Source: Cyathus striatus (Eukaryota > Basidiomycota > Agaricomycetes > Agaricales > Nidulariaceae). From it: a DNA stretch of 64,000 nt. Position 1 is the first letter of the stretch, and each line of letters starts with the position of its first letter. The DNA lies in the NCBI GenBank assembly GCA_025738555.1, contig JAOVFP010000011.1, positions 806,001-870,000 of the forward strand, given 5' to 3'. This document shows, piece by piece, positions 1 through 11,250 of this stretch. Below the pieces are notes generated by a model that saw nothing but the letters and a program-made list of their open reading frames with translations, searched no databases and had not been told where the DNA came from. The position numbers and the translations under genes were made by a program.

Positions 1-240
1 CACACCTTACCCAGGTGTATTTCCCATACTTGTACTGATAAGAATCCACTTGCATCTGGTAGGCCTCAGAACCATAGGAGGCAGCACTATTTATAGGCGA
101 ATCACATTTTCCATTTGGCCACTGAAAAGTAGTACTTTGTTGCACTTTGTGAGGGGTGTTAGCCATTTGGGTCATAAAAAGCCCAGGCTTTATGAAAAAG
201 TGATCACAAAATCCCTGACTTCCATGATCACTGCTAAAAT

Positions 241-770
241 CTAATGGTATTCATTATTATTAATGAATGTATGAGTGATCAAAGGTGATTATTGAATGTT
301 ATAATAGTGTATGATGGATATTAAAGGGCATATTGACTACTAATGAATACTAATGAATGTGAAAGTGATCATAAGTGATCATAATATGATATAATAGTGT
401 ATTATAGTGCATAATGACTACTAGTGAATACTAATGGATGTGTAAGTGATCATAAGTGATCATGGTATGTTGTAATAGCATATTATAGTGCATAATGACT
501 ACTGATGAATACTAATGAATGTGGAAGTGATCATAAGTGATCATGGTATAGTATAATGGTGTATTATAGTGTGTAATGACTACTAGTTAATACTAATAGA
601 TGTGGAAGTGATCATATGTAATCATGATATGTTATAATAGTGTTTTAAAATACTAATGAATGTTGAAGTGATCATAAGTGATCATGGTATGTTATAATAG
701 CATATTATTGTGCATAATGCCTACTAGTTAATACTAATAAATGTAAAAGTGATCATAAGTGATCTTGTTG
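241..770. repeat. degenerate tandem repeat, period about 85 bp
   Basis: About six imperfect units follow one another. Each contains a doubled GTGATCATAAGTGATCAT core, then an AT-rich stretch with TATAATAG, then ACTACTAGTGAATACTAATG. Some units have lost part of the sequence. No gene is visible in the stretch, and the short open frame at 50-244 looks fortuitous. This is satellite-like DNA in a CpG-poor context. Confidence 0.75.
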
Positions 771-1025
771 TGTATGTCACATATGTCACACCTGTTATGT
801 TATGCATGTCACATTTGTCACACTTATGTATATCATATATATCACATTTATTATGCATGTCACATGTCTCATGTATGTCACATTTGTCATACATGTCACA
901 GTATGAATGTCACGCTCCTCATATTTGTCATACTTGTTGTATATGTCATATATGTAGCATTTGTCACACTTGTCACACTTTTATACATGTCACACCTGTT
1001 ATGTATGTCACATTTGTCATGCATA
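765..1025. repeat. TGTCACA-type minisatellite
   Basis: Near-continuous repetition of short ATGTCACA and TTGTCACAC words, about 8-16 bp apart. It translates in several frames into low-complexity Cys/His/Met strings, so open frames here are artefacts. The same TGTCAC word dominates satellites at 9.5, 14.5, 22.5, 24 and 25 kb. From 1026 to 1455 I see nothing recognisable. Confidence 0.7.
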
Positions 1026-1455
1026 TTCCAGAGGGAGAGTGATATAAGTCTATTACCAGAAATGTCAGCATTCAGATCCATACTTCACTGAAATATGGGA
1101 AGGAACTTACACTCATTCCCATTGAGTATGGTAGAAGAAGAAGAGAATCAGAAATGCATCACACCCACCCATCCTCCCTTTCCTTTACTGAAAGTACACT
1201 TCACCATTCAAACAATCCTCAGCCTTGAGTTACAATTGCATTGTGAGAGTGCCATTGGCTGTTCAAGAGCAAAACCAATGAATAAAATGAATGACAACTT
1301 ACAAGATCTCCATAGTATGAATATCAGCATACTGAATAAAAATATGCTTCCCCATTTGAACAATCCTCAGCTTCAAAACACAATTGCAGATAAAATTTGA
1401 TTGAAAGAGTGGTGCAATTCATAAGTGTACTAAATACATTTTGAATAGTTTTGGT

Positions 1456-1595
1456 TTCAATAGAGGCAGGAGCCAATCAGATTAAGATCACAGCAAGAAC
1501 CAATCAGATTGAGATCCCAAAGTCAGATCTCAAAATTGCCTTTTCAGGATGTCAAGAGTCCCCTAAGACCCAATTACCTTAAAAGGTAGTGGGAA
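1456..1595 (+). mobile_element. LTR fragment (gypsy-type, palindrome family)
   Basis: Contains GGAGCCAATCAGATTAAGAT, a partly duplicated second AACCAATCAGATTGAGATCC, and at 1573-1590 the arms ATTACC...GGTAGT around CTTAAAAG. The same order of blocks (CCAATCA, GAGATCCC, CGCCTTATAGGG, ACTACC-TTAAAA-GGTAGT, GGGAAT) occurs at 28979-29092 and, inverted, at 41740-41907. The more complete copies start with TGTCACAGG, as LTRs do. It probably is, or derives from, the 5' LTR of the gypsy element that follows, but a matching 3' LTR is not recognisable. Confidence 0.55.
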
Positions 1596-1990
1596 TATTC
1601 AATTAGTAAAAATCAATGATTGTTTATGATTGTCTCTCCATTCATACTAATATTCAATTAGTAAGGATCAATGATTGTTTATGATCACTTAATACATTCA
1701 TACAATAGTAATATTGATTTAGAACTTCAATAATTGTCTATGATCACCCAATGCATCCATACAATAGTAGTATTCAAATAGATAAATCAATGATTGCTTA
1801 TGATGACCTAATACATTGATACAATAGTAGTATTCAATTAAATACAATCAGTGATTGTTTATGATCACCTAACCATCCATACAATAGTAATATCCAATTA
1901 GAAATAATCAATGATTGCTTATGATCATTTAATACATTCATACAATAGTAGTATTCAATTAGAACCTCAATAATTGTTTATAATCCCAAT
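1596..1990. repeat. tandem repeat, period about 60 bp
   Basis: Six to seven units, each with TCAATGATTGTTTATGATCA followed by ATACATTCATACAATAGTAG and ATTCAATTAG. Units differ by a few substitutions and short indels. The array sits between the LTR fragment and the first pol-like coding sequence, where a leader and gag gene would be expected. No gag coding was found. Confidence 0.75.
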
Positions 1991-2043
1991 TATATAATGG
2001 CATGACTTATTTGATTGGGGCAATCATATGACACTGCTGTTAT

Positions 2044-2740
2044 ATGATTAGAATGGCTGGCACCCCTCTGAGACAACCTTTTAATGTACTTACAGCCAGT
2101 CATGTAGTTACTTCTACAGATGGGAGGACTATGATAACATTAACATCCCCAGAAACGGGAGTGCACACTGTTATTCCCATGCACACTAGAGGCAAATGCC
2201 GAGCAGTAGTTCAAGAGGAGTCGCATTTTTGGGATTTGATGAGCTGATGAAAAATCAGGGAGAGTTCACAGTAGTGGTGTCAGAAGATGGATTTGGACAG
2301 TTAAAAGTAGATAGTATGTATATGCCAGAAAATACCAAAAATTTTAAGGGAGATGAATTAATCTACACATATTTTCAGGCTCAAGTACAGCATGGTGAAA
2401 TTAAGGAAGAGAAAGCATTGCAGTTGTTAAATATGCATTTAAATCAATGATTAGGCAAAGGAAAGGAAGGAGATGGATGGGTGGCAAATTTCCATGACAT
2501 AGTTAAGAAATCCATGCCCACCAAGAAAAAGTCGGTATGACATGTATTTGCAGGTAAGAAATATAAACCTGTTGTGAAGAAAGTCAAACCAGTATTAGTG
2601 GAACTCCCAAAGGAGTTTTATATCAAGCATGAGATCATAGGAGATCCCTTAGCTATGTTACCAAAATTACCAACTAAGCTGCCAGAATATGAGCCAGGCA
2701 TCAGATATACTCAAGAATGAAAAGAATATATTGATAAGGC
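2044..2740 (+). pseudogene. gypsy pol, segment upstream of reverse transcriptase
   Basis: Two overlapping frames (2044-2247 and 2196-2450) carry a conserved-looking segment with RMAGTPLRQPF and the downstream LKVDSMYMPENTKN. Coding can be followed through stops at about 2448 and 2538 into LPKLPTKLPEYEPG and a QE-stop-KEYID stretch at about 2710-2730. In relatives this last stretch reads ERKEYID, so the TGA replaces CGA (Arg). In basidiomycete gypsy elements this region links the protease part to the reverse transcriptase. No Asp-Ser/Thr-Gly protease motif was found. Confidence 0.6.
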
Positions 2741-2744
2741 ACAT

Positions 2745-4233
2745 ATGGAGGAATTTATGTTACCAGAGAAATGTAAGCTAATGTATTGGATGCTTAAGGA
2801 ACACGAAATGGCTTTCACTTGGGAGGAATCAGAAAAGGGTTGGTTTAAAGAGGAGTATTTTCCCTCCATGAAAATACCAACTGTACCTCATGTACCATGG
2901 GTAGAAAGACCAATTCCTATTCTGCTAGCTATATATGATGAAGTCTGCACCATCATAAAAGCTAAGCTAGATGGTGGTATATATGAACAATTGATCTCTT
3001 TGTATAGATCTAAGTGGTTTTGCATAATTAAGAAAGATGGAAAAAGTCTTCATCTAGTACATAGTTTGGAACTCCTAAACAAAGTAACTATAGCACACTC
3101 AGGATTTCTACCAGCAACTGAAGAGTTAGCTAACCATTTTGCTGGGTGTGCCTGTGGGGGAATCTTAGATCTGTATGTAAGATATGATGAAAGGTTATTG
3201 GATGAGGAATTGCAAGATCTTACAACCTTCCAAACACCATTTGGAGCTTTAAGATTAGTTACCTTACCTATGGGATGGACAAATTCAGTAGCCATATTCC
3301 ATAATGATGTCACTTATATCTGGAGATACAAAATCCCTGAGTTCACTAAGTCATTTATTGATGATGTGCCTATGAGGGGAGGAAAGACAAGATGAGTGAC
3401 CAGATGGAACCTATGAAATGATTCCTGAGAATCTGGGAATCAGACATTTTATTTGAGAATATTTCTGAGGTGTAAATAGAGTTCTACAACATATGGGATA
3501 TGTGGGAGGAACTTTCTCAGGAAAGAAGTCAATTGTATGTGTGGATGAGTTCACAGTGGTTGGTCATAGATGTTCTTATCTAGGATGCAAGCCAACTAAG
3601 CATACAATTGATGCTGTTATGAATTGGGGACCCTGTAGAAATACAATGGAGGTCAGAGGTTTTTTAGGTACAGCTATACAAGTGTGTTTAAATATTCCTA
3701 AGTTCATTGAGTTAGCCACACCTCTTTATGAATTATTAAAGAAGAATGTAGAATTCAAATGGGAAGAATTAGAACAGAAGTCTATGGATGATCTTAAACA
3801 GGCTGTGTGGAACTATTTATCAATTCGGACTCCAGATTATAAGAGTAGTCAACCATTAGTGCTAGCTGTGGATACATCTTACATAGCTGCAGGTTGGTTG
3901 ATCTATCAAAGAGACAAAGTAGATCCTTCCAAGATCTGGTATGTTCACTTTGGATCCAAGACTTTAACTAGATGTCAAAGTCACTATTCACAACTGAAGC
4001 AAGAATTATTAGGGTTACACATGGTTTTGAAAGAAGAACAGTACCTATTGCGAGGATGTTGTAACCTAGTTGTTGAAACTAATGCTAAATATTTGCATGG
4101 GATGTTGAATAATTCAGGTGGAATGCCAAATGCTATGACAAACAGATGGGTAGATTATATTCACACAAATTATTTCTTTATGCTAGTTCATAAAGCAGGA
4201 AAGATATTTGGGCTAGATGGTCTATCTAGGTGA
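2745..4233 (+). pseudogene. gypsy reverse transcriptase and RNase H, broken
   Basis: The 2745-3395 part carries the RT hallmarks FQTPFGALRLVTLPMGWTNS and a catalytic FIDD box (family form YIDD), followed by PMRG. About 100 bp after it are out of frame, with several stops. Frame resumes at 3493 with YVGGTFSGKK and RT motifs up to the RNase H domain. In RNase H the first Asp (AVDTS), the Glu (KQELLGL) and the last Asp (GLDGLSR) are present. The expected third residue in VETNAKYL is Asn instead of Asp, a change expected to kill the nuclease. Inactive copy; family assignment is firm. Confidence 0.88.
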
Positions 4234-4308
4234 AGGTATATACCGGGGGATTGAACAGACTGGGCATTTACAGATGAATCTGAGGATGATGAAAAGCCAA
4301 TACAATAT

Positions 4309-6442
4309 ATGAAAGCTAGAGACAATGATCCTGACCTATTGAAGCTTGAAGAATTTTACAATGAGATTGATGATAGAACAGGATTCCTGTATGATATCAC
4401 TGAAGATATTGATTCATTTAAAGATGAGCTAACCATGGCAAAGGAGGAATATTGTAAAGAACAGAACATCAGACAACAGATAATAAATTCTGATAAATGT
4501 GCTCCAGCTCAGCAAATGTATTTGCAGCAATTCGTATGAGTCCCAGTAGTACCTGACCCAACCCTGAAAGATGACCCTGAGCTAAGGGTATTATATTCAG
4601 AAGATCACCATAAGGAACAAGTGTGATTTATGGATCAATGCATAGAAAGCATGCACGAACTCTTAGCAAATCCAAAGTCTGAAGGTAGTGAGTGGACTAA
4701 GGAGGATGGGTGAAACTATGAGTTAGCTAGCAGGTTTTTATTGCATAATGGTAAGTTGTATTACAAGGATGATGAAGGACAACATAAGTTGTTTGTAGAA
4801 TGGGAAGAGCGCATGTATATAATGAAAGCAGCACATGATACTTTAGGGCATTGTGGAGTATTTGTGACTACAGAGCTATTAACTCATAGATTTTGATGGC
4901 TGCAGGTCTCTAATGATGTACAATGGTACATAGCTACATGTCATATTTGTCAGAAATGACAGAAACAATTGTTTGAGACAATGCCTGTCCTTACAGAAAC
5001 ACCATCAATCTTTCAAATATTACATACTCATGTATTAAATATGTCTACAAATAAATCTAATCAGTGTAAGTATATTGTTCATGGTCACTGTGCTTTGTCA
5101 TCATGGGCAGAAGCTAAAGCCATCAGGAATGAAAATGTGCATGCTATCGGAGAGTGGCTATTTGAATACATTATATGTAGATGGGGGTGTATTCAGAAAA
5201 TAGTGATGGATAACGGAACTGCATTCTTACAAGCAGTTAAGTGGTTAAGGGAAAGATACAACATAACTGGTATATTCATATCCCCTTATAACTCAAGAGC
5301 TAATGGAACGATCGAACAACCACATTTGTTAGATATTCTGGGTTGCACAGCTTCTTTGACAGCTGTCACTTGTCACCTGTCATACTTGACAGTTCTGTGA
5401 TTGACAGATCCTTGATTGACAGATATGTGATTGATAGATATGTGATTGACAGATTGACAGCTGTCTGTTACCTTAGTTACATGGACCTTGGTTGGGACTT
5501 TGGTAGACACACTCAGTATATAAACACTCTGTAACTTAGTAGTTGTCAATAAGTTTCCTCCCCATTTGTGTCTGTGTCCGTGTTTGTATTTGAGCTTTTA
5601 CTCTCTGATCATCCTCTTATCTCTCAACCACCCCCTCTATTCTTTGTTACTTCTGATACCATTGGGATCTGCAACAGATGCTTGTAAAAAGTTCAGAACT
5701 AGATTTTTCTAAATGGTACTGGTTTTTGCTGCATGTTTTATGGGCCAATCATATGATGGCTAGGAAATGATTTGGTTGTTCTCCATATTTTATAATTACT
5801 GGACAACACCCAGTGTTACCTTTGAATTTACAAGAAGCTACTTGGTTTATACCAGTGCCAGATGGACTAATGTCTACAAGCGATTTAATTGGTCTATGAG
5901 CAAGGGCTTTGGCCAAACATGCAGAACATGTCAAAGATATGAGGAATAGAGTAATTAAGGAAAAGACAAGGCGATTAGCTAAGATGGAACAAGACATACA
6001 ACACAAAGTCAAGGAATAGATCTTTAGTCCAGGAGATCTTGTGCTTGTACAAAGTCCAAAAATAGGGAAACTTTCGAATTTGAAGAATCAAGTCAGGTAT
6101 AACAGACCTTATGTTGTGGTATCATGTTCAAAAGGGGGTAGTTATATTCTTTGTGAAATGAATGGAGCCATATTACGAAATAAGGTAGCTAGATTACAAG
6201 TAATACCATATCTAGCTAGGAAAAGAATAGAGTTCTCAGAGGAAGTACAAAAATTAATTGGGTTAACACCCGAACTTTTGGAAACCATGTTATCTGAAGA
6301 AGAAGATGAAACACCATTTAAAATTCAGGAGGACTTGCATTTCCGGAAAATCCATCTTAAAGCGCGTGAAAGTGAGTCTTCTAGCAAAATAGGACTGGAT
6401 ATATTTGATGAAGTTATACCAAACTCAGAAGATTCAGATTAA
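4309..6442 (+). pseudogene. gypsy integrase, interrupted by a solo LTR
   Basis: After an acidic linker (4309-4539) comes the zinc-binding region: AAHDTLGHCG supplies a His, and TCHICQK the Cys pair, with TGA stops in between. The core domain reads from 4969. The catalytic Asp of the expected HVDTM box is replaced (HVLNMS). The second Asp is kept in VMDNGTAF and the Glu in NGTIEQPH. At 5326 the frame is cut by a copia LTR. It resumes at 5664 with W-D-L-Q-Q, exactly continuing the domain. The C-terminal domain (about 5960-6442) has SPGDLVLVQSPKIGKL and QVIPYLARKRIE. Other stops (about 5760 and 6019) add to the decay. Confidence 0.85.
5327..5658 (+). mobile_element. Ty1/copia solo LTR in the gypsy integrase
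   Basis: A 332-bp sequence starts TGTTAGATATTCTGGG and ends TTACTTCTGATA. Its sister at 28412-28735 (opposite strand) starts the same and ends CTGACA, so the final CA has mutated to TA here. Flanking duplicates are ACATT (5322-5326) and CCATT (5659-5663), four of five bases equal. Removing LTR plus one duplicate restores the integrase frame (P-H-W-D-L). Inside are several GACAG/CTGTC words, a TATATAAACA box at about 5518 and a pyrimidine-rich tail. Confidence 0.9.
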
Positions 6443-6485
6443 TGAGGGAAAGAGCATGGCATAATCACAAATATCATATAAAAAG

Positions 6486-6660
6486 TTCAAGGGGGGGATG
6501 CTACATGTGCAGGGATCATGGTACAAGCCTATTCTACCATTACCATACAGTGTCCTTGCTCATATCAGTCCCTATTTGCATCTAAGTCTCTTAGCTAGTC
6601 ACAGGTACAAGTTAATCTATAAATAAATCAATAGAAGTTACTAGTGATTTATAAATAGAT
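6486..6660 (+). other. polypurine tract and presumed 3' edge of the gypsy element
   Basis: AAGGGGGGGA at about 6490-6499 sits just after the last pol codons, where a gypsy polypurine tract belongs, and is followed at once by TGCTACATGTGCAGG. This may be the mutated start of a 3' LTR (compare TGTCACAGG of the LTR family), but similarity cannot be followed further. The LTR is truncated or too decayed to see. Confidence 0.45.
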
Positions 6661-6668
6661 AATGGGAG

Positions 6669-7842
6669 TCAGGGCTTACCAGAGGAACCACGAGCATCAG
6701 AGTACTGAAGGTATCTCTCGATATCCACATTGGTATCAATGAAGGTCTTATAGAGCTGCTGAATGCTCTGAGCCATGCATATCAAGGTCTCAGCCTGGTG
6801 CATCCCTATCAAATAGGAAGGCATGGGCATCTGATCAATCCTATTGAGGCTCAGCAAGTGGTCCATCACAGACTGAGCAAAAGTAAGACACTTGGAGGGG
6901 GTACCTAAGGACAATAAAGTGGTTAGAGATGGATATCGGTTTTGGGATGCTTCCCTTTATGAAGGTGCTCAGCTTGGTGATAAGCAGGACTGTTGCAATC
7001 AAGATTGGGGATAGCGTCAAAAGATAGTTTCACCACCTCTGGGCAAGTAGAAGACTGAAGTTATTAAATTAAATTTTCATTTGATAAGAAAATTTAAAAA
7101 TAACTCACAGATGCTTTAGCCTCATCATCAACCTCCATAGCATTGAAACATTTAGTCAAGTTACAAATATGAGGGTTAGTATGCTTCTGTCAAGAAGAAA
7201 GTCAAGCTACGATACCTCAGTGTCAGCAACAGAGGAAGTTGGAGAAGTTGTACTGGTCATGTGCACACCCTTATCATCATCTGCATCGGCAATAACTTTG
7301 GAACCTTTGCTGGAAATCTAAGGAGACCTTGGTTAATAAAATACAGAAGTGTTAGCTAGGGTAACTTACAGGGTGGCGAGAGGTAATGGGCATTGCAGGT
7401 GGTGCAGTAGGAGCAGGAATGAGGTCAGGAATAAGAATGGCAGCAATAGCCTCAGCAGCATGGACCCTTAGCTCCATTACAGCCCAAGCTTGCTCAAGGA
7501 GAGCAAAGAGGCCCACTGGATTCACTAAATTGTACCTGTTCTCAAGGAAAATATAGAGAGAATGACTTTTTCTAATGACCTCCTCAACAATAGAGTGTTT
7601 GAGCATGGCAGGGAAAACTTTGGCATACTCCAATAACATCTCCTAGAAAAGAGGGACAATTAGCTAGCAACTGGTACAATAGTTAAGCAAACACTTATAA
7701 GCATAGTGGCCTCCTTGCACAACTCAGTGCGAAGCTGGGTGCTAGACATCATATCGTATTGGGCTTGCCAGTGCCCTGTCTTCATGCATAAACCACAAGC
7801 AGCATCAAGAAATGCAGCTTCAGATGGGAAATTGTTGGCCAT
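6669..7842 (-). pseudogene. unrecognised multi-exon gene, TE-like, decayed
   Basis: Reading leftwards, a first exon begins at the ATG at 7842 (MANNFPSEAAFLDAACGLCM). A second open block (about 7639-7352) follows a TTTTCTAG acceptor and reads EMLLEYAKVFPAMLKHS. A third block is at 6914-6669. The expected donor after exon 1 is not a GT (ATAAGT in the place of GTAAGT), fitting G-to-A decay. The protein is helical and has a Pro/Ala-rich stretch near residue 150. I do not recognise the family. Its company of transposons and CpG loss suggests a mobile-element gene, but no enzyme motif is visible. Confidence 0.4.
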
Positions 7843-8518
7843 TATGGTAATGAGAAAGTAGAGTGGAAAAGTGGGAAGTAAGCAGGAAAATAAGAGAGAA
7901 CAGTAGCAAGAATGCTGAAGACTAGTGAAGAAACTACAGGGTTTTTATACCCTCCAACAGTGAGCTATAGGCAAAAGAAGACATAAAGTAATTACTAAAA
8001 TTGGGATCAGTGTCCAGACATAAATGTGTATTGCACTGTTCATGATTTCTGATAGCTAGCACATTGCCTGGCAAGTACACCAAGGATGGCTTTTATTGTT
8101 GGAGGGGGAGGAGAGAGTAGGCTCGGAGCTGAAATTTTGAAATTGTATGAACAGTATGTTAGGTGCAACAAGTTTAGAAAAATAGTGATAAAGTCAGTCA
8201 TGACACATGCATAATCTACACAGATGTATATGGAAAGTCCACTATAACTCTGAGATGAGATCTTTAATTTTGGCATTACTCGGCAGACATGACACATCAC
8301 ACATCAAATATACACATCATTATGACTTCAAGCACTCAGAAGTTTGTTGAGCAATGGCTAGTTCATGAAATAGCAGTTCACTAATTCTTGAGAAACACTT
8401 ATGAATTAAAAATCACACAATCAAGACTAAGAAACAGCAATTTTATTTTATGAAACCCATAATAAGGGCAAGTACAAGTATGCAAATGTTCAGAATGTCC
8501 ATAAAAGCTACACAGCAA
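7843..8518. other. spacer between two minus-strand TE-like genes
   Basis: Holds the presumed promoter of the gene starting at 7842 and AT-rich sequence. A short AG-rich patch (about 8100-8120) is present. No RNA gene, repeat array or coding remnant was recognised. Confidence 0.4.
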
Positions 8519-9292
8519 CTAAACCACATGCTCCTTATCTAAATCAACCTTGTGCTCAGTATTTCCCTCATGTATAGCCCTAACAGAAGAGGATCCAGAA
8601 GGACCAGGAGTATCACCAGAATGATCTGTGAGAGAAAGGGGGTACAACTGATGGTTAGTGAAGAGTCCACCCAATTCACTAAGGTTGTGAGCATGAAGGG
8701 AATAAGAAAAGTCCCAGATCGCAACAGTTTCTTTAGCATTGGGAAATTTGGCAATTATCTCAGTAGTAGTGGTGTGCAAGTTGAAAGTATGAAGTGCGAA
8801 TGCATGTTCCAAGGTGGTCTCAAGAGAAAGGAAATCTCTACAGTTCGGGAGCCAAGGATTGAGAGCAGTGGCCAGTTCCCTAAGATTGTCAAGGTTGTCA
8901 GGAATGAAGTCAGGGGAAATGCCATGAATGGCATGCAAGTGGTCAAAAGAATGAAGGAAGGCAATATCTTCCAACTGATGAACCACAGCAATACAGTTCT
9001 GAGCATACTTCACTTGCTCTAACCCAGCAGCCAATGAAGCATGATAAGTGCACATACAACTAATGTCAAGGGCATGACATGTATAATTCAGACCTGCAAC
9101 CAGAAAAGAAGTTAAGGAATGATAAAAGAAGAAAAAAGAGAAATACATACCGAGGATAAAGGAATTACCAACACAATGAGCAATAGACAGAGTGAACTTG
9201 GTGTTGGGAGAAGGAACAGAATAGGTGCAGTGAGAGGTTGATACAGAAGTGCAGGTACCACACTTAAGGCTGTATGTGTCACTCCCACACAT
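8519..9292 (-). CDS. unrecognised protein with one probable intron
   Basis: The minus strand is open from 9292 to a stop at 8519. A GTATGTATTT donor and a TTGCAG acceptor at about 9150-9093 bound a pyrimidine-rich stretch that reads as an implausible Phe run, so it is probably an intron (its removal keeps the frame open). The downstream part is helical, with repeated His and Leu, a run of Thr (HTTTTEIIAKF) and a Gly/Ser/Pro-rich C terminus. I do not recognise the family. Position next to the similarly unrecognised gene at 6.7-7.8 kb and CpG poverty suggest a TE-encoded or TE-captured gene. The start is uncertain because the first ~20 codons overlap the end of a repeat element. Confidence 0.4.
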   Translation of the reverse strand: MCGSDTYSLKCGTCTSVSTSHCTYSVPSPNTKFTLSIAHCVGNSFILGMYFSFFFFYHSLTSFLVAGLNYTCHALDISCMCTYHASLAAGLEQVKYAQNCIAVVHQLEDIAFLHSFDHLHAIHGISPDFIPDNLDNLRELATALNPWLPNCRDFLSLETTLEHAFALHTFNLHTTTTEIIAKFPNAKETVAIWDFSYSLHAHNLSELGGLFTNHQLYPLSLTDHSGDTPGPSGSSSVRAIHEGNTEHKVDLDKEHVV

Positions 9293-10355
9293 GTCTCAAC
9301 TAACTATCAAATGATTCTCATATAAGTATTGATAGTCTCACCTGACTCTCATCTGACTCTCAACTAAGTCTCAGAAGTCAGGTTAGACTCTCATCTAACT
9401 GTCATTTGACTCTCAACTAAGTCTCAAGAGTCAACTGAGAGTCTCATTAGAGTCAGTTGAGACCTGAAATTAGTATTGGGCTTAGCTTGGATTCTTACCT
9501 GACTCTTACCTGACTCTCACCTAACTCCATGTGTGACATGTTGGAAAATGTTGAAAAAGTGTGACATGCTGGAAAATGTTGGGAAAAGCGTGACATGTAT
9601 GACATATTGGAAAATGTTAGAAAAAGCGTGACATGTGTGACAAGCGTGGGAAAAATGTGACATGTGGGAAAACTATCACATATCATAGCCATCACACTTG
9701 TCACACTTTTCCCACGCTTGTCACACATGTCACGCTTTTTCCAACATTTTCCAACATGTTACACTTTCACACACATGTGTGACAATAGAGTTTAGGTATG
9801 GCTTAGTTTCCCAGCATGTCATACTTTTTCAAACATTTTCCAGCATGTCACACTTTTCCAGCATGTCACACTTTTCCAGCATGTCACACTTTTCCAGCAT
9901 GTCACACTTTTTCAACATGTCACGTATGTTATGCTTTTTCCAGTTTTTTCCAATATGTCCACATATCATGCTTTTCCCAACATTTTCCAACATGTCACAC
10001 TTTTTCCAACATTTTCCAGTATGTCACGCTATTTCCAACATGTCACACTTTTCCCTTGTCACATTGATCACCAATAATGTATTGACAACTTGCTTATTCA
10101 ACAAACAACTATTACTGATAGTCTAATGAGAGTCCTATCAATCTAGTCTCAGATTACTATTGAGACCTAAGTGAGAGAGTTTTCAGTTTTGTGAAAATTT
10201 ATCATCTAACTCTCACCTGACTCTCACCTAACTCTCATCTGACTGTCATTTCAGGCCAAAAATCTCAATCTACTCTCACCTGACTCTCAATCTACTCTCA
10301 GAGAGTCTCAACTGACTATCAACTGACTCTCTGATAGTCAGTTGAAACATGTGGC
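9285..10355. mobile_element. non-autonomous TIR element with TCTCA and TGTCAC arrays
   Basis: The left end (about 9285-9307) has CACACATGTCTCAACTAACT; the right end (10331-10354) has its inverse, CAGTTGAAACATGTG, after GATAGT. Just inside both ends lie arrays of a 10-11 bp word of the type CTGACTCTCA (9330-9520 and 10195-10335). The centre holds an inverted TGTCACAC block. No coding sequence. A target duplication could not be fixed. Looks like a MITE-type element grown by internal satellite expansion. Confidence 0.55.
9530..9790. repeat. large inverted TGTCAC/TTTTCCAACA block
   Basis: Left half is built of GTGACATGTTGGAAAATGTT words, right half of their complements (CATGTCACGCTTTTTCCAAC), meeting near 9682 around CACATATCATAGCCATCACA. 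From 9800 to 10060 the same words continue in one direction. A second block with the same centre (CACATATCGTAGTCATCACA) lies at 24290-24620. Confidence 0.7.
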
Positions 10356-11250
10356 TAAGTGTATCAACCTCAAAATTTGGTACTCAGCCATAAAAAATAG
10401 TAAAAATCATGGAAAATGTAGTTTTAGCCTCCTTTCATTAATAGCAATATGATTCCACAAAAATATTGGCCTCTAAACCACCTCAGTGGGTGCCAAAAAA
10501 TCATGTTTCTAATCCTCAATCCCAGAGTTTTTTGGAATACAAGTAGCTAAAATAGCAGTGAAATTCGCAATAATCAGTCAAAACTTATTTTCAGAACTCT
10601 CAGCTCCTTCCTCACTACCTATCACTCATTCTCTACCCATAGACTAGTACAAATGATTAGAATGCTTATGCTATTAGTAAGGACTCTATAATCCATAGTA
10701 ACTATTCAATGATGTGTGAATTACTTTAAAAACCCTACTACTCAGCAGTGTGGGTTTGGATGAGATGGGTATTGGACTCTGTAGAGGGTTCCAAAAATAT
10801 TTTTCTGGTTCCAGCTAGACCTCCTTACCATACCCAGTAAAACTGTGAGCACAGTGTGAAATGATGGATCTGGTAATTTTACAAATGAGTACATACCTGC
10901 ATGTGCAGTGTGAGATAACACATCAATCTTGCACTTTACTTACTCTAATTATATACTATATTCAAAAAAAATAGAAAATGATCCAAAAGAGACAAAGAGA
11001 AACTAATAAAGAGTGAGACAGTGAGAGGGATTGAAAGGAGAGTTAAGAGTCAAAGGGATGAAATGGAGTGAGGTACATGAGCCTGCATTAACCCCAAGCA
11101 ACACTACCCACTCCTCTCAATCTTCTTGTTATACTTCATTACAGCTTCATAGCCAACTGATGAAGGAAGCTGGGAAAAACTTGATTTGATGGTTTCCAAT
11201 ATGGCTGGATTGAGATAGGGATTGCTTGTATTTGGCACCCATTACTAGTC
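10356..11250. other. spacer without recognisable gene
   Basis: AT-rich unique-looking sequence, CpG-poor. A purine-rich stretch (about 10980-11060) is the only notable composition feature. Nothing else was recognised on either strand. Confidence 0.4.

Larger units (their letters stand above)
2044..6442 (+). mobile_element. decayed Ty3/gypsy retrotransposon, pol region
   Basis: The order upstream pol - reverse transcriptase - RNase H - HHCC zinc finger - integrase is that of a Ty3/gypsy element. Coding is broken by many in-frame stops and several frame changes. Many stops are TGA where the family has Arg (CGA) or Trp (TGG), the pattern left by C-to-T or G-to-A change. A 332-bp copia solo LTR is inserted in the integrase. 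A gag gene and clear flanking LTR pair are missing, so this is a non-autonomous relic. Confidence 0.9.

Noticed and set aside
749..1091. Overlapping Cys/His-rich open frames
   Set aside because: Produced by the TGTCACA minisatellite; the pattern is not that of a zinc-finger or metallothionein gene.
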